Source: Taibaiella lutea
GTDB lineage: Bacteria; Bacteroidota; Bacteroidia; Chitinophagales; Chitinophagaceae
Direction of reading: 5' to 3'
NCBI RefSeq assembly: GCF_008629695.1
Contig: NZ_VWSH01000002.1
Coordinates: 279,410-343,409 of the forward strand
DNA: 64,000 nt
Below are positions 1 to 9,398 of the stretch, in pieces (position 1 is the first letter of the stretch; every line of letters starts with the position of its first letter). The notes beneath the pieces are model-generated. The model saw only the letters and a program-made list of their open reading frames with translations, searched no databases and had not been told where the DNA came from. The position numbers were made by a program, and so were the translations under genes.

Positions 1-21
1 CTTTCAAATCAATCAATATTT

Positions 22-1098
22 TTAAAATTGTTCATACAGCTTTCGTAATCGTTCCCTGCTCATTTGCTCCTGCCAGTTTTTGCCTAATGCATTTTCCCAT
101 AACGGCACCAGGCCCAAAGATACATCTATCATTTTCTCAAAATCGGCATCAGTCAGACCTTTTGTGATACCCTGCGGAATTTCGATATTATGCAGTTTCA
201 CCATCTCCTTAAATTTGGCCACACCTTCCGGATAAAATTCTTCCAACTTATCAAAGACAATGCAATTACCTATTCCATGCTTGGTGCCCAATACATAAGA
301 AAGGCCATAGCTTACTGCATGTGCCACGCCAACCTGCGAATAAGCAATGCTCATGCCGCCTGCATAAGAAGCCATCATCAGTTTCTCATCCGATTCTTCA
401 TCCCAGTCAGAACGATGCAGGAATATTTCTTCGCACATGTCCTGCGCCTTTTCGCCATAAGCTTTGCTGAATGCATTTAAATAAGTGCCGGTCAAAGATT
501 CCACGCAATGAATAAAGCAATCCATAGCCGTGTAAAAACGCTGATTTACCGGAACTGTTTTGCACAACTCAGGATCCAGCAAAATCTGATCAAATGGGGT
601 GAAATCAGAATTCATGCCCAATTTACGAACCGGTCCCGTAAGAACAGTGGTGCGGCTTACCTCTGCGCCTGTACCTGAAATAGTGGGGATTCCCGCTTTA
701 TAAACTCCGGGAAATTTCACCAGATCCCAGCCCTGATAATCGGCAGATGAACCCGGATTAGTCATCATCAGCGAAACAGCTTTGGTCATATCCATAACAC
801 TGCCGCCACCAATACCAATAATGCCGCTGATAGTGCCGAATTCATCCTTTAAATCGTCACGTAACGCATCAACATAAGTTGTCTTCGGTTCATGTGTAAC
901 ATCAATATAAACTACTTTATCTTTTCCAAGCAATGGAATACGGGCAAGGAATGCAGCATCATTCTCGAAATAATGATCGACAAAAAATATCATAGGTGCA
1001 TCGTCTTTGCGTTGCGGCGCCAGTATTTCGTTTAGTTGGTTGAATGCACCACGACCATACACCACGTAGTCAACCATTTTAAAATTTCTGAATGTCAT
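22..1098 (-). CDS. kdnB: 3-deoxy-alpha-D-manno-octulosonate 8-oxidase (KdnB)
   Basis: An iron-containing alcohol dehydrogenase family protein of 358 residues. KdnB oxidises the C8 hydroxyl of Kdo, which KdnA then transaminates to Kdo8N, an amino sugar that replaces Kdo in the lipopolysaccharide core. The sequence shows the GIGGGSVMDMTKAVSL nucleotide-binding region, the GIPTISGTGAEVSRT segment and the metal-ligand stretches TAMDCFIHCVESL and VAHAVSYGL...TKHGIGNC with the expected Asp and His residues. Length and N-terminus (MTFRNFKMVDYVVYGRG) agree closely with what I remember of Shewanella KdnB. It lies 67 bp downstream of kdsB on the same strand, the pairing known from the Shewanella Kdo8N locus. 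The aminotransferase KdnA is not in the window and would be expected beyond its left edge. A generic Fe-alcohol dehydrogenase is the alternative but less likely. Confidence 0.88.
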   Translation of the reverse strand: MTFRNFKMVDYVVYGRGAFNQLNEILAPQRKDDAPMIFFVDHYFENDAAFLARIPLLGKDKVVYIDVTHEPKTTYVDALRDDLKDEFGTISGIIGIGGGSVMDMTKAVSLMMTNPGSSADYQGWDLVKFPGVYKAGIPTISGTGAEVSRTTVLTGPVRKLGMNSDFTPFDQILLDPELCKTVPVNQRFYTAMDCFIHCVESLTGTYLNAFSKAYGEKAQDMCEEIFLHRSDWDEESDEKLMMASYAGGMSIAYSQVGVAHAVSYGLSYVLGTKHGIGNCIVFDKLEEFYPEGVAKFKEMVKLHNIEIPQGITKGLTDADFEKMIDVSLGLVPLWENALGKNWQEQMSRERLRKLYEQF

Positions 1099-1165
1099 AT
1101 TTGGATTTGAGATTTGTATTTGAAAATTTGAGCTTTGACCAACCCACTATATCCGGGTTGAAATT

Positions 1166-1909
1166 TTATTCACGTATTTTTTTAAGATACGCTTCTGCCT
1201 TTATTAAATCTTCCGGTGTATCAATTTCCACACCCATGTATTCTGTAATAACCATTTTCATTTTGATGCCGTTTTCCAGATAACGTAAGCATTCTATCTT
1301 TTCGGCTATTTCCAGCGGGCTCATGGGCATTTGTGTGAAATCTATTAAAGTCTTTCTCCGGAAAGCATAAATCCCGATATGTTCATAATAGACCGGTGTC
1401 AGGTTCTTCTCTCTCGGATATGGAATAACAGAACGTGAAAAAAACAAGGCATTCATTTTTAAATCCACAGCCACCTTTACATAGTTAGGATCCTGGATAG
1501 CCGATTCCTCTTTCAAAATCTGCATCAGAGAAGCTACGCCAATCTCCTTATTGTCTTCCTCTTCAAAAACCTGCAATAGTTTTTGCATTGGTTCCTTTTG
1601 TGTAAAAGGCTCATCTCCCTGCACATTCACAATAATTGAAGCATCGGGAAAATAAGGTAACGCTTCGGCAATTCTGTCCGTCCCGCATTCATGCTCTTGC
1701 TGACTCATAATAGCTTTACCGCCGTTGGAAGTTATTTCATCGTAAATAATCCTGCTATCGCAAATGACAGCGACATCATCAAAAAGGCCTGTATTCACGG
1801 TTGATTCATACGTGGTAAAAATGACCGATTTGCCATTCAGCTGCTGCATAAGCTTTCCGGGGAAACGGGTTGCGGCATATCGTGCAGGTATTAAAGCTAT
1901 TTTCTTCAA
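1166..1909 (-). CDS. kdsB: 3-deoxy-manno-octulosonate (or Kdo8N) cytidylyltransferase
   Basis: A 247-residue nucleotidyltransferase that activates Kdo (or 8-amino-Kdo) with CTP to CMP-Kdo for transfer to lipid A in the cytoplasm. The N-terminal signature IALIPARYAATRFPGKLM is the CTP-binding loop of the family; further markers are QQEHECGTDRIAEA, IIVNVQGDEPF and the C-terminal GVEIDTPEDL. Length is usual for KdsB. It is the first gene of a leftward pair with kdnB. In Shewanella the kdsB homologue next to kdnA/kdnB prefers Kdo8N, so this enzyme may do so too; that is inference from context. The ATG start lies about 400 bp from the divergent surface-protein gene. Confidence 0.93.
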   Translation of the reverse strand: MKKIALIPARYAATRFPGKLMQQLNGKSVIFTTYESTVNTGLFDDVAVICDSRIIYDEITSNGGKAIMSQQEHECGTDRIAEALPYFPDASIIVNVQGDEPFTQKEPMQKLLQVFEEEDNKEIGVASLMQILKEESAIQDPNYVKVAVDLKMNALFFSRSVIPYPREKNLTPVYYEHIGIYAFRRKTLIDFTQMPMSPLEIAEKIECLRYLENGIKMKMVITEYMGVEIDTPEDLIKAEAYLKKIRE

Positions 1910-2306
1910 AAAGGAATTATTTTTTTATTATTATTCAAATGAATCCAGTTGGCAAAGGTCGTAATTTAAGTAGTATTTCTGCAATGGAAAATTGCAATCT
2001 ATAATAATGTATATCTCATGCTCCCCATGATCTCTAACATGTAATTATCCGATTTTAATTACGTTATTATGCTTTGCGAAGACATTATAAATATGCGTTA
2101 TTTATGAAAGACATGTTTATGTTGTATTGCCGGTAATTTTACTACAAATCCGATTAAATGGTCTTATTTAATCAGTAATCCACCTTTTTTATTTTATGAT
2201 ATTGTTATAAAAAATGTCATTTGCTCATAATGATTTTCTTCAACTACTTTACTCCCAACCAATTAGAGTTAAAGAAATGTCCATGTGTGGTATAAAAGGA
2301 TAAACC
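1910..2306. other. Divergent intergenic region, no gene seen
   Basis: About 400 bp of AT-rich sequence between kdsB (leftward) and the T9SS surface protein (rightward). It must hold both promoters, but I could not identify a convincing -33/-7 pair, a hairpin or an open reading frame of credible composition. Confidence 0.5.
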
Positions 2307-5300
2307 ATGCCAAAACTTTTCTATTATTTAACCATTTGCTGTTTCGTTCTATTTTCTGCGGCTGCCGAGGCCCAGATTTCAGGTACTGTTTTTAACGATG
2401 TTAATGGCATTACTGACAACACAGTGAATGGCACCGGTGCCAATGCCGGTGGACTAAATGCAGTATTGGTTAATGTTACTACAGGAAACGTAGCTGCTAC
2501 AACAGCTGTTGCTGCTAACGGAACTTATTCGTTTGCTTCAGTTACAAGTGCAAACTACAATGTGTTAATCACTACGAACACTGCAACTGTAGGCAGTGCG
2601 CCGCCAATTGTGGCTTTACCTGCCAACTGGGTTGTTACAGGTGAATATCTGGGAACCGGAACAGGTAATGATGGTACCGTTGATGGTATTTTACCTCTTG
2701 GCACCACTGCTTCTGTTACGGATGCAAATTTTGGCATAGAACAAATGCCAAGCACAACTACAAATACAGCTTTGGCCCAACCCAATCCCGGAGGAACAGT
2801 GGCTGTAACACTTCTTGCAACAGATTTTGGTGCGACAGATCCCGATGCCGGTACAATCGATTCCATTCAGATTCCTTCTTTTCCTACCAATACGACTACA
2901 CTGGGAGTTAATGCCGTAAATTATACTTCTGTAACCTTTCCTGCAGGCGGTATTAAAGTGCCTGCAAACACAAACGGCCAGCCAACACAAGCAATAACTT
3001 TAGATCCGGTGAATGGCGGTATCAGCGCTGTAATTACTTATGCCGCTATGGACAATGCCCGTAAGCTGGATGCTACTCCTGGCACGCTCACTGTTCCATT
3101 TACCGATTCAATCAGCGGTAAAGTTTTTAATGACATAAACGGACTTATCGGTACTCCGTTAAATACCGTTGACGGGACAGGCACTAATGCCGGCGGACTG
3201 AATGCAGTATTGGTTAATACAACAACAGGAAATGTAATGTCATTTTCGACCGTTGCAGCCAATGGTTCCTATTATTTAAATGCGCCCAATGGTTCTTATG
3301 CCGTTTGGATTACTACCAATACGCCAACAATCGGTAATCCTCCGCCTGCTGTGGTGTTGCCAACGAATTGGGTCAGCACAGGTGAAAATCTTGGCACCAC
3401 TGCCGGTAACGATGGTACAGTAGATGGCACATTGGCTTTACCTACAATCACCGGAAATGTTATTAATGCAAATCTTGGTATCGAGCAATTGCCAAACACC
3501 AATATCGATACGGCAGCGCTCCAGGCCGATCCGGGCGGTACGACTCCCGTTCCTGTTCCTGCAAATAGTTTTGGCGGTACCGATCCCAATGGCGGTGATA
3601 TGGACTCACTTCGTATAATAAACTTTCCAAATAATACAACCACAATAGTTATAAACGGTGTTACTTATACCAACCTGACATGGCCTGCAGGTGGCGTGGT
3701 AATCCCGACCAATAATGCAGGTCAGCCAAGCTGGGCCATAACTTTAGATCCGGAAGGGCCTGGTTATGTAACTATTGATTATGCCGAAATTGATAATGCA
3801 GATAAAGCCGATGCGACACCGGGCTCCCGTACATTGGTATTTGGCGGTATGCAGGTTACCGATAACCGGACTGCACTGCAATTGGCTCAAAGCCTTACCG
3901 GTTCCGGTGTCGTGGTATTGAACCCAACTTTGAATTGTGCAGGATTGGCTAATGGCATTTTTGATGTAATCGGGGTGCCTCCGGCTTTGAATAACCTGAA
4001 TCTCGACAGCGGTATTGTGCTTACAAGCGGTTGGGCGAAAACCACAGGCCCCGCTCCTAATATCGGTGTGAACGGACCTCAGGTGAATGCCGGTCCCGAC
4101 CATGCTTTCTTCACGCCCGGCGATCCGGATTTGAATACGGTTTTGATGGGTATTACAACCAATGATGCATGTAAATTGGAATTCGACTTTGTGCCGGCAG
4201 GAGATACTGTTAAATTTGATTATGTCTTTGCTTCTACAGAATATGAAGGCTGGTCCTGTTCGCAATTTAATGACGCTTTCGGTTTCTTTATCAGTGGTCC
4301 GGGTTATGCTACTCCATATAATATAGCAAAAATACCGGGTACCACTATTCCGATTTGTGTGAATAGTACCACAGGTGTTACTTCCGGCGGCGGTTGCGCC
4401 AGCATGGGGCCGGGTTCGCCATTCAGTCAGTATTATGTAGATAATACCGGCGGACAGTTGGTAACTTACAAAGGCTTTACAACTGTATTTACCGCCATTG
4501 CAGGTGTTATTCCTTGCGATACCTTCCACTTAAAGTTGGCAATTGGTGATGGTTCGGATGAAGCTTTAGACTCAGGCGTATTTTTAAAAGCAGGTAGTTT
4601 GAGCTCTACAGCCTTGGCGGTACATACTTATGGTGGTGCAGGTCTGGAAAGGCCATTTACAAATACCGTGCGTGGATGCCCTCCGGGTGTTATCCGTATA
4701 AGCCGTAACGGAGGTTTGAGCCAGCCAATAACTTTCCCTGTTACTTATACAGGTACGGCTGTAAACGGAGTGGATTACAATCCGTTGCCGACCACTGTCG
4801 TTATTCCTGCAGGAGATAGTGTTATTTCTTTAAATATCAGTGGTATTCCTATTACTCCTGCTACCGGACCTAAATCAGCAATCATTTCAATTATATCTCC
4901 TTATACCTGCGGTAATGGTGATCCGATTATTTTGAGCAGTGATACCATTATGATTTATGATTCTATCTACGTTAAGATTCCGACTCCTGATACTGCAATA
5001 TGCAGAGACAAGCACGTGGATATTAATGCAGATGCTGATTCTTTCTTAGACGTTGCGTGGACGCCTGCTGCTACAGTAAGCGATCCTACAGCCCTTGATG
5101 TAACCCTTTCACCGACTCAGCCTACTAACTATACACTTACCGTAATGATTCCGGGTTCTTTAGGCACTGGTTGCAGTGCATCATCGGCGCATATATTTGT
5201 GGATGTAAAAGATACACCGGTGGTAGATTTGGGGCCTGATAAAGTAACCTGTGGTACAGGTGTTCAGCTGAACGCGGCTACCACGCCATTAAATGATGAT

Positions 5301-6674
5301 GAGACGTTCTCCTGGACGCCCGTCACGAACCTGAGCGATCCCGAGATCCGGAATCCTTTTGCATCGCCGACAGCCACTACCCAATATACAGTAAAGGTAA
5401 ATCCGGGTGCAGTGGGTTGTGATGGTTATGACTCTATTATTGTCCGGATATTACCCGATCATATAACGGTGCTGAATAATGATTCCGTAGTCTGTGCAGG
5501 CTCGCAGGTAGTCTTACGGGCAGATGCAGATACCAACTTCAGTTTTAACTGGACGCCTGAAAACGATATTGTAAATCCTATTGCTGCAAATACAATATTG
5601 AATGCACAGTCTTCCGGGTATTATACGCTTACCGCTTCTTATCCGGGATGTTTGCCGATGCCTGACAGTTTCTATCTGGAAGTTCAGCCTGTACCGAGAG
5701 TAAATATCGGCGCAGACAGATATATATGTTCTTATGATACCATTCAGTTCATAGGTTCTGTTACTCCTGCCAATTACGGTAATTATACATTTGACTGGAC
5801 GCCCGGTCTGGATCTGAACGATTCTACTATCCAGAACCCGGTATTCAGCGGCGATAACTATGTTCCTGAAATGACATTGAAAGTAACCACTCCGATTGGT
5901 TGTACCGGTTCCGATACTATGATGATTGTTGTTTATCCGGGAGATTTCCTTACTGCATCTACAGACACTGGAACTTGTCCTCCGGCTATGATTCAGTTAG
6001 AGTCAAGCGGAGCACAGACTTATTCATGGTCGCCGTCTTATGGCTTAAATGCAATAGATATACCAAATCCTGTGGCGACTCCGGTTACTTCTACCGAATA
6101 CACTTTACTGGGAAGTAAAACATACAACGGCCATGTTTGTTACGATACGCAAAGAGTGGCAGTGAACGTTTATCCTGCGGCAAGCCTTAATTTGCCTGAC
6201 AGCGTACAACTCTGGCCGGGTGAAAGTTATCAGATGAATCCGGAGGGCAATGGTTTGTATTATACATGGTTCCCGCCTTCGGGTTTAACTGCTGCCAATA
6301 TTTCCAATCCTGTAGCAAGCCCTGAAGTGCGCACACGTTACTTTGTTACATCAGTTACTGAAAATGGTTGTATCGTTAAAGATTCTATTGATATCCTTGT
6401 AAATACAGAAACCGCTCTGGATGCGCCTAATGCATTCTCGCCAAGCACCGGGCCATTTAAAATTGTAAAAAGAGGTATTGCAACACTTCAATATTTCAGA
6501 ATCTATAACCGTTGGGGCAATAAAGTTTTTGAAACCAGCAATATAGATGAAGGGTGGGATGGCAACTATAATGATAAGCCGCAACCGATGGGTGTTTACG
6601 TTTATACTATCGAAGCTGTTTCCAGTACCGGTAAACCATTTAAGAAAAATGGCAATGTTACTTTGTTACGATAA
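2307..6674 (+). CDS. Giant T9SS type B surface protein with choice-of-anchor L domain
   Basis: A 1455-residue secreted protein. A signal peptide ends around residue 22 (FSAAAEAQ). Two long tandem repeats follow (about residues 23-270 and 271-515), each starting ISGxVFNDxNG and containing TGNDGTVDG, NFGIEQxP and ITLDP blocks. Residues about 520-780 form a choice-of-anchor L domain (FVFASTEYEGWSC-like block, GFFISGPGY), followed by a Calx-beta/Ig-like stretch and, from about 890 to 1365, a series of PKD/Ig-like modules with WTP...NP motifs. The last ~85 residues (NAFSPSTG, IYNRWGNKVFE, GWDGNYNDKPQPMGVYVY) are a gliding-motility-type CHU_C domain, the type B signal for T9SS export. It is expected at the cell surface or in the medium, perhaps as an adhesin; no catalytic motif is seen. 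It is monocistronic and closed by a strong terminator. Confidence 0.88.
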   Translation: MPKLFYYLTICCFVLFSAAAEAQISGTVFNDVNGITDNTVNGTGANAGGLNAVLVNVTTGNVAATTAVAANGTYSFASVTSANYNVLITTNTATVGSAPPIVALPANWVVTGEYLGTGTGNDGTVDGILPLGTTASVTDANFGIEQMPSTTTNTALAQPNPGGTVAVTLLATDFGATDPDAGTIDSIQIPSFPTNTTTLGVNAVNYTSVTFPAGGIKVPANTNGQPTQAITLDPVNGGISAVITYAAMDNARKLDATPGTLTVPFTDSISGKVFNDINGLIGTPLNTVDGTGTNAGGLNAVLVNTTTGNVMSFSTVAANGSYYLNAPNGSYAVWITTNTPTIGNPPPAVVLPTNWVSTGENLGTTAGNDGTVDGTLALPTITGNVINANLGIEQLPNTNIDTAALQADPGGTTPVPVPANSFGGTDPNGGDMDSLRIINFPNNTTTIVINGVTYTNLTWPAGGVVIPTNNAGQPSWAITLDPEGPGYVTIDYAEIDNADKADATPGSRTLVFGGMQVTDNRTALQLAQSLTGSGVVVLNPTLNCAGLANGIFDVIGVPPALNNLNLDSGIVLTSGWAKTTGPAPNIGVNGPQVNAGPDHAFFTPGDPDLNTVLMGITTNDACKLEFDFVPAGDTVKFDYVFASTEYEGWSCSQFNDAFGFFISGPGYATPYNIAKIPGTTIPICVNSTTGVTSGGGCASMGPGSPFSQYYVDNTGGQLVTYKGFTTVFTAIAGVIPCDTFHLKLAIGDGSDEALDSGVFLKAGSLSSTALAVHTYGGAGLERPFTNTVRGCPPGVIRISRNGGLSQPITFPVTYTGTAVNGVDYNPLPTTVVIPAGDSVISLNISGIPITPATGPKSAIISIISPYTCGNGDPIILSSDTIMIYDSIYVKIPTPDTAICRDKHVDINADADSFLDVAWTPAATVSDPTALDVTLSPTQPTNYTLTVMIPGSLGTGCSASSAHIFVDVKDTPVVDLGPDKVTCGTGVQLNAATTPLNDDETFSWTPVTNLSDPEIRNPFASPTATTQYTVKVNPGAVGCDGYDSIIVRILPDHITVLNNDSVVCAGSQVVLRADADTNFSFNWTPENDIVNPIAANTILNAQSSGYYTLTASYPGCLPMPDSFYLEVQPVPRVNIGADRYICSYDTIQFIGSVTPANYGNYTFDWTPGLDLNDSTIQNPVFSGDNYVPEMTLKVTTPIGCTGSDTMMIVVYPGDFLTASTDTGTCPPAMIQLESSGAQTYSWSPSYGLNAIDIPNPVATPVTSTEYTLLGSKTYNGHVCYDTQRVAVNVYPAASLNLPDSVQLWPGESYQMNPEGNGLYYTWFPPSGLTAANISNPVASPEVRTRYFVTSVTENGCIVKDSIDILVNTETALDAPNAFSPSTGPFKIVKRGIATLQYFRIYNRWGNKVFETSNIDEGWDGNYNDKPQPMGVYVYTIEAVSSTGKPFKKNGNVTLLR

Positions 6675-6697
6675 ACAGATGATTTAAAATAAAAGAA

Positions 6698-6731
6698 CGG
6701 GGCTTTGATGTAAATATCAAAGCCCCGTTTT
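6698..6731 (+). terminator. Rho-independent terminator of the T9SS type B gene
   Basis: A perfect 12-bp stem (CGGGGCTTTGAT at 6698-6709 against 6716-6727) with a 6-nt loop and a following T-run, 23 bp after the stop codon. Confidence 0.93.
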
Positions 6732-7103
6732 AATTTGATTTAATTGACTCCCCGCATGTAGGAAACAAGATCGATCTTTATCCCCAAGGGATGCAATATC
6801 AGTAGCCTTTGAAAATATTAATGATTGCAAAACCATATTGCACCTCAATACGTATATGCCGTGATTAGGAATTGCCGTTAATCACCATTACGAAAATACT
6901 CTCCGGAGTAGTAAAAGACGGAATCATCTGGTGTTAAGCCGGATGGTTCTCATTCTTTATTGGGATATATAGGTAAAATTGTCTATGAATGTTTTTAAGT
7001 AACCCGAACTTTTACATCATTTCGATGTTGCTTTAATTCAAATTTCCGGATAATAGTGCAGTTTAAGTATTAAACTCTATATTTACAAAGAATCCTAAAA
7101 CGC
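6732..7103. other. Intergenic region upstream of the ECF sigma gene
   Basis: About 370 bp with no credible ORF. It is AT-rich; the sequence TATATTTA near 7078 loosely resembles a Bacteroidota -7 box (TAnnTTTG) just before the sigma factor start, but the match is weak. No repeat or hairpin stands out after the terminator. Confidence 0.4.
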
Positions 7104-7649
7104 TTGCAGCCAAATCCTAAACATACAGAATCCGAACTTGTGGCTTTGCTTAAAAACAAAGACCAGCAGGCATATAATTATCTTTATGATAATTATGCAG
7201 GTGCGCTGTATGGCATTATCATGAATGTAATTGGCGAAGAAGAAATGGCCAAAGACGTTTTACAGGAGGTGTTTGTGAAAATATGGAAGAATATAGAACA
7301 TTATGACGAATTGAAAGGCAGGCTATATACCTGGATGTTGAATATTGCCCGGAACAGCGCTATTGATGTGTTGCGTTCTGCAAAATATAACAGAGATAAA
7401 AAAACTGCCGGCATAGATAATAACGTACATATGGATAACAGCTCATTATCTGTTACGATTAAGACCGATCATCTTGGCATAAAAAAAATCGTTGACGGGT
7501 TGAAAGATGAATACAGGCAGATTATTAATCTTGCCTACTTTAAAGGATATACGCAGGAGGAAGTGGCAGAAGAGTTGAACATACCTTTGGGAACCGTAAA
7601 GACTCGTTCAAGAAGTGCTCTAATACAATTAAAGAATTTAATGCAATAA
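7104..7649 (+). CDS. ECF RNA polymerase sigma factor
   Basis: A 181-residue sigma-70 family factor of the extracytoplasmic-function type. Region 2 is visible at about residues 25-70 (YLYDNYAGALYGII, AKDVLQEVFVKIWKN, YTWMLNIARNSAIDVLR) and region 4 at about 130-180 (YRQIINLAYFKGYTQEEV, LNIPLGTVKTRSRSAL). The annotated start is TTG; no ATG is available in frame upstream of region 1.2-like sequence. The next gene, six bases on, encodes an RskA-like membrane anti-sigma factor, so the pair is very probably co-transcribed and the sigma factor is held at the membrane until released. A target candidate is the fasciclin gene 2 kb downstream. Confidence 0.92.
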   Translation: MQPNPKHTESELVALLKNKDQQAYNYLYDNYAGALYGIIMNVIGEEEMAKDVLQEVFVKIWKNIEHYDELKGRLYTWMLNIARNSAIDVLRSAKYNRDKKTAGIDNNVHMDNSSLSVTIKTDHLGIKKIVDGLKDEYRQIINLAYFKGYTQEEVAEELNIPLGTVKTRSRSALIQLKNLMQ

Positions 7650-7655
7650 TTTAAG

Positions 7656-8480
7656 GTGGACGTTCAGCAATACATATCATCAGGCATCATTGAGACATAC
7701 GTTTTAGGTATGGCCTCGGAGGAAGAAGTGCGTGAGCTAATGATGTTGTGTGAGCAATACCCCGAAATTAAAGAGGCTTTGTTATCCGTGCAGGCTGATA
7801 TGGAACAATATGCAACCTTGCATGCTGCCCAACCTCCTTCCGGTATGAAAGAGCAGATTTGGAATGTGTTGCAGGAGAATAATAATATTAATTCAGACAG
7901 TCCCGCAGATAGCAGCATAGTAAGTAATGTTATTGCCTTTAAAGAACCTGAAAAGGAAAAGAAAGCCTTCCGTTCAATGATGGCAGCAGCTGCTGTTATT
8001 GTAATTATTGCAAGTGTGGGGCTTAATTTCTTTTTCTGGAATAAAACACAAAGCACGCAACAGGAACTGGCATCGATGAAAACCGAACAGCAGCAAATGC
8101 TGGCATCCAACAAAGCCTATCAGGAAAAACTGGCACAAATCAACAGTATGTTGCTTGATCCTGCCATGAAATCTATGGTGCTTGCAGGGGTAGGCAATCA
8201 TGTTGGTACGAATGCCATGTTGCTATGGAATACCAGTTCCAAAGAAGTATATCTGTCGCTTAAAAATATGCCGCCGCCGCCAACTGGTAAGCAATACCAG
8301 TTATGGGCCATCGTAGATGGCAAGCCCGTTGATGCAGGCGTATATGCTTTGGATTCCAAAGATGACATGCAGAAAATGAAAGTTATTCCAAGTGCGCAGA
8401 TGTTTGCCATAACAATAGAAAATGAAGGTGGCAGTGCTGCGCCAACCCTTGACCAAATGGTGGTAGCAGGTAAGGTTTAA
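7656..8480 (+). CDS. RskA-family anti-sigma factor
   Basis: A 274-residue single-pass membrane protein beginning with GTG. The N-terminal ~75 residues (SSGIIETYVLGMASEEEVRE...) are the cytoplasmic sigma-binding segment of the anti-sigma-K type; one transmembrane helix lies at about 108-130 (MMAAAAVIVIIASVGLNFFF); a short coiled coil rich in Gln/Glu follows; the C-terminal ~120 residues (LLWNTSSKEVYLSLKNMPPPPTGKQYQLWAI...) are the extracytoplasmic RskA domain. It should sequester the sigma factor encoded immediately upstream (6-bp gap). No zinc-finger HxxxCxxC motif is seen, as is usual in Bacteroidota RskA-like proteins. A terminator closes the operon. Confidence 0.9.
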   Translation: MDVQQYISSGIIETYVLGMASEEEVRELMMLCEQYPEIKEALLSVQADMEQYATLHAAQPPSGMKEQIWNVLQENNNINSDSPADSSIVSNVIAFKEPEKEKKAFRSMMAAAAVIVIIASVGLNFFFWNKTQSTQQELASMKTEQQQMLASNKAYQEKLAQINSMLLDPAMKSMVLAGVGNHVGTNAMLLWNTSSKEVYLSLKNMPPPPTGKQYQLWAIVDGKPVDAGVYALDSKDDMQKMKVIPSAQMFAITIENEGGSAAPTLDQMVVAGKV

Positions 8481-8502
8481 AAGAGAAATAATTATAGGAA
8501 TT

Positions 8503-8536
8503 AAAGACGGCTTCAAAATGAAGCCGTCTTTTTTTG
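8503..8536 (+). terminator. Terminator of the sigma/anti-sigma operon
   Basis: A perfect 13-bp stem (AAAGACGGCTTCA at 8503-8515, complement at 8519-8531) with a 3-nt loop and a run of T, 22 bp after the anti-sigma stop. Confidence 0.95.
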
Positions 8537-8606
8537 TGATTGTTCAGCAATGTTTTTTGAAATTCCACGCTTCTGTCTATATTTATTGCGCAAACCAATA
8601 CTAACT

Positions 8607-9299
8607 ATGATATCTATACCATCATCCATTATCCAGGTACAGCAATTGCTGAATACAGAACAACTGCAGCAAATTGACGCCCTCTTACAGCAAATACCCT
8701 TTGAAGACGGTAAAACTACAGCAACAGGTACCGCTAAAGAAGTAAAAAACAATTTGCAGGCTACCCGCGAAGAAAATCCTTATAAAAGACAGTTACAACA
8801 AATTGTGTTTGCCGCCGTTGCAGGGCATCCGCTTGTACAAACGGCCGTCATGCCTAAAAATATATTGCCGCCTATTATAAGCAAGTACAGTAATGGCATG
8901 GAATACGGCTGGCATACAGATAGTCCGGTTATGACTATTGATTATACCGTACGTGCCGATCTCAGTATGACTTTGTTTTTATCCGATCCGGATACATATA
9001 AAGGCGGCGAACTTGTGATTCACACGCCTTCGGGTTATGTAAGTTATAAGCTCGCGAAGGGAGATGCTGTTATTTATCCGACTACAAGATTGCATTGTGT
9101 AAATCCGGTAACAGAAGGTGAGCGTGTGGCATGCGTTACCTGGCTGCAATCATTAGTAAAAGATACGGAGAAAAGAGAATTGCTGTTTCAGGTAAAAACA
9201 ATACAGGAACGCATTGCGGCAAAAGATATGAAATCGGAAGAAAATCTTTTGTTATTACAGGTTTATAGCAACCTTATGCGCATGTGGACTGATTTATAA
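8607..9299 (+). CDS. Fe(II)/2-oxoglutarate-dependent PKHD-type hydroxylase (YbiX/PiuC family)
   Basis: A 230-residue prolyl-4-hydroxylase-like dioxygenase. Iron ligands are visible as HTD in YGWHTDSPVM and a distal His in RLHCVNPVTEGERV, whose Arg would bind the 2-oxoglutarate carboxylate; YKGGELVIHTPSG is the family core. The ATG at 8607 was chosen because it gives a length close to E. coli YbiX (about 225) and starts directly before the conserved N-terminus; an in-frame ATG at 8550 would add 19 residues that look like noise. In proteobacteria these genes sit beside siderophore receptors; here there is no such neighbour, so its substrate is unknown. Confidence 0.9.
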   Translation: MISIPSSIIQVQQLLNTEQLQQIDALLQQIPFEDGKTTATGTAKEVKNNLQATREENPYKRQLQQIVFAAVAGHPLVQTAVMPKNILPPIISKYSNGMEYGWHTDSPVMTIDYTVRADLSMTLFLSDPDTYKGGELVIHTPSGYVSYKLAKGDAVIYPTTRLHCVNPVTEGERVACVTWLQSLVKDTEKRELLFQVKTIQERIAAKDMKSEENLLLLQVYSNLMRMWTDL

Positions 9300-9398
9300 A
9301 CACGGAAAACAATGGAAGGGCGTGAGGGGATTGTCTATAATCCCTTCCTCCTTTTGCCTTGAAAAGAGATAAATGCTCCGCTTATCTTACCTTTTCTT

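Noticed and set aside
3744-4529. 261-codon antisense frame inside the T9SS type B gene
   Set aside because: Lies opposite a well-supported choice-of-anchor L domain, has a Cys/Arg/Thr-heavy random composition and no start region; a shadow of the real gene.
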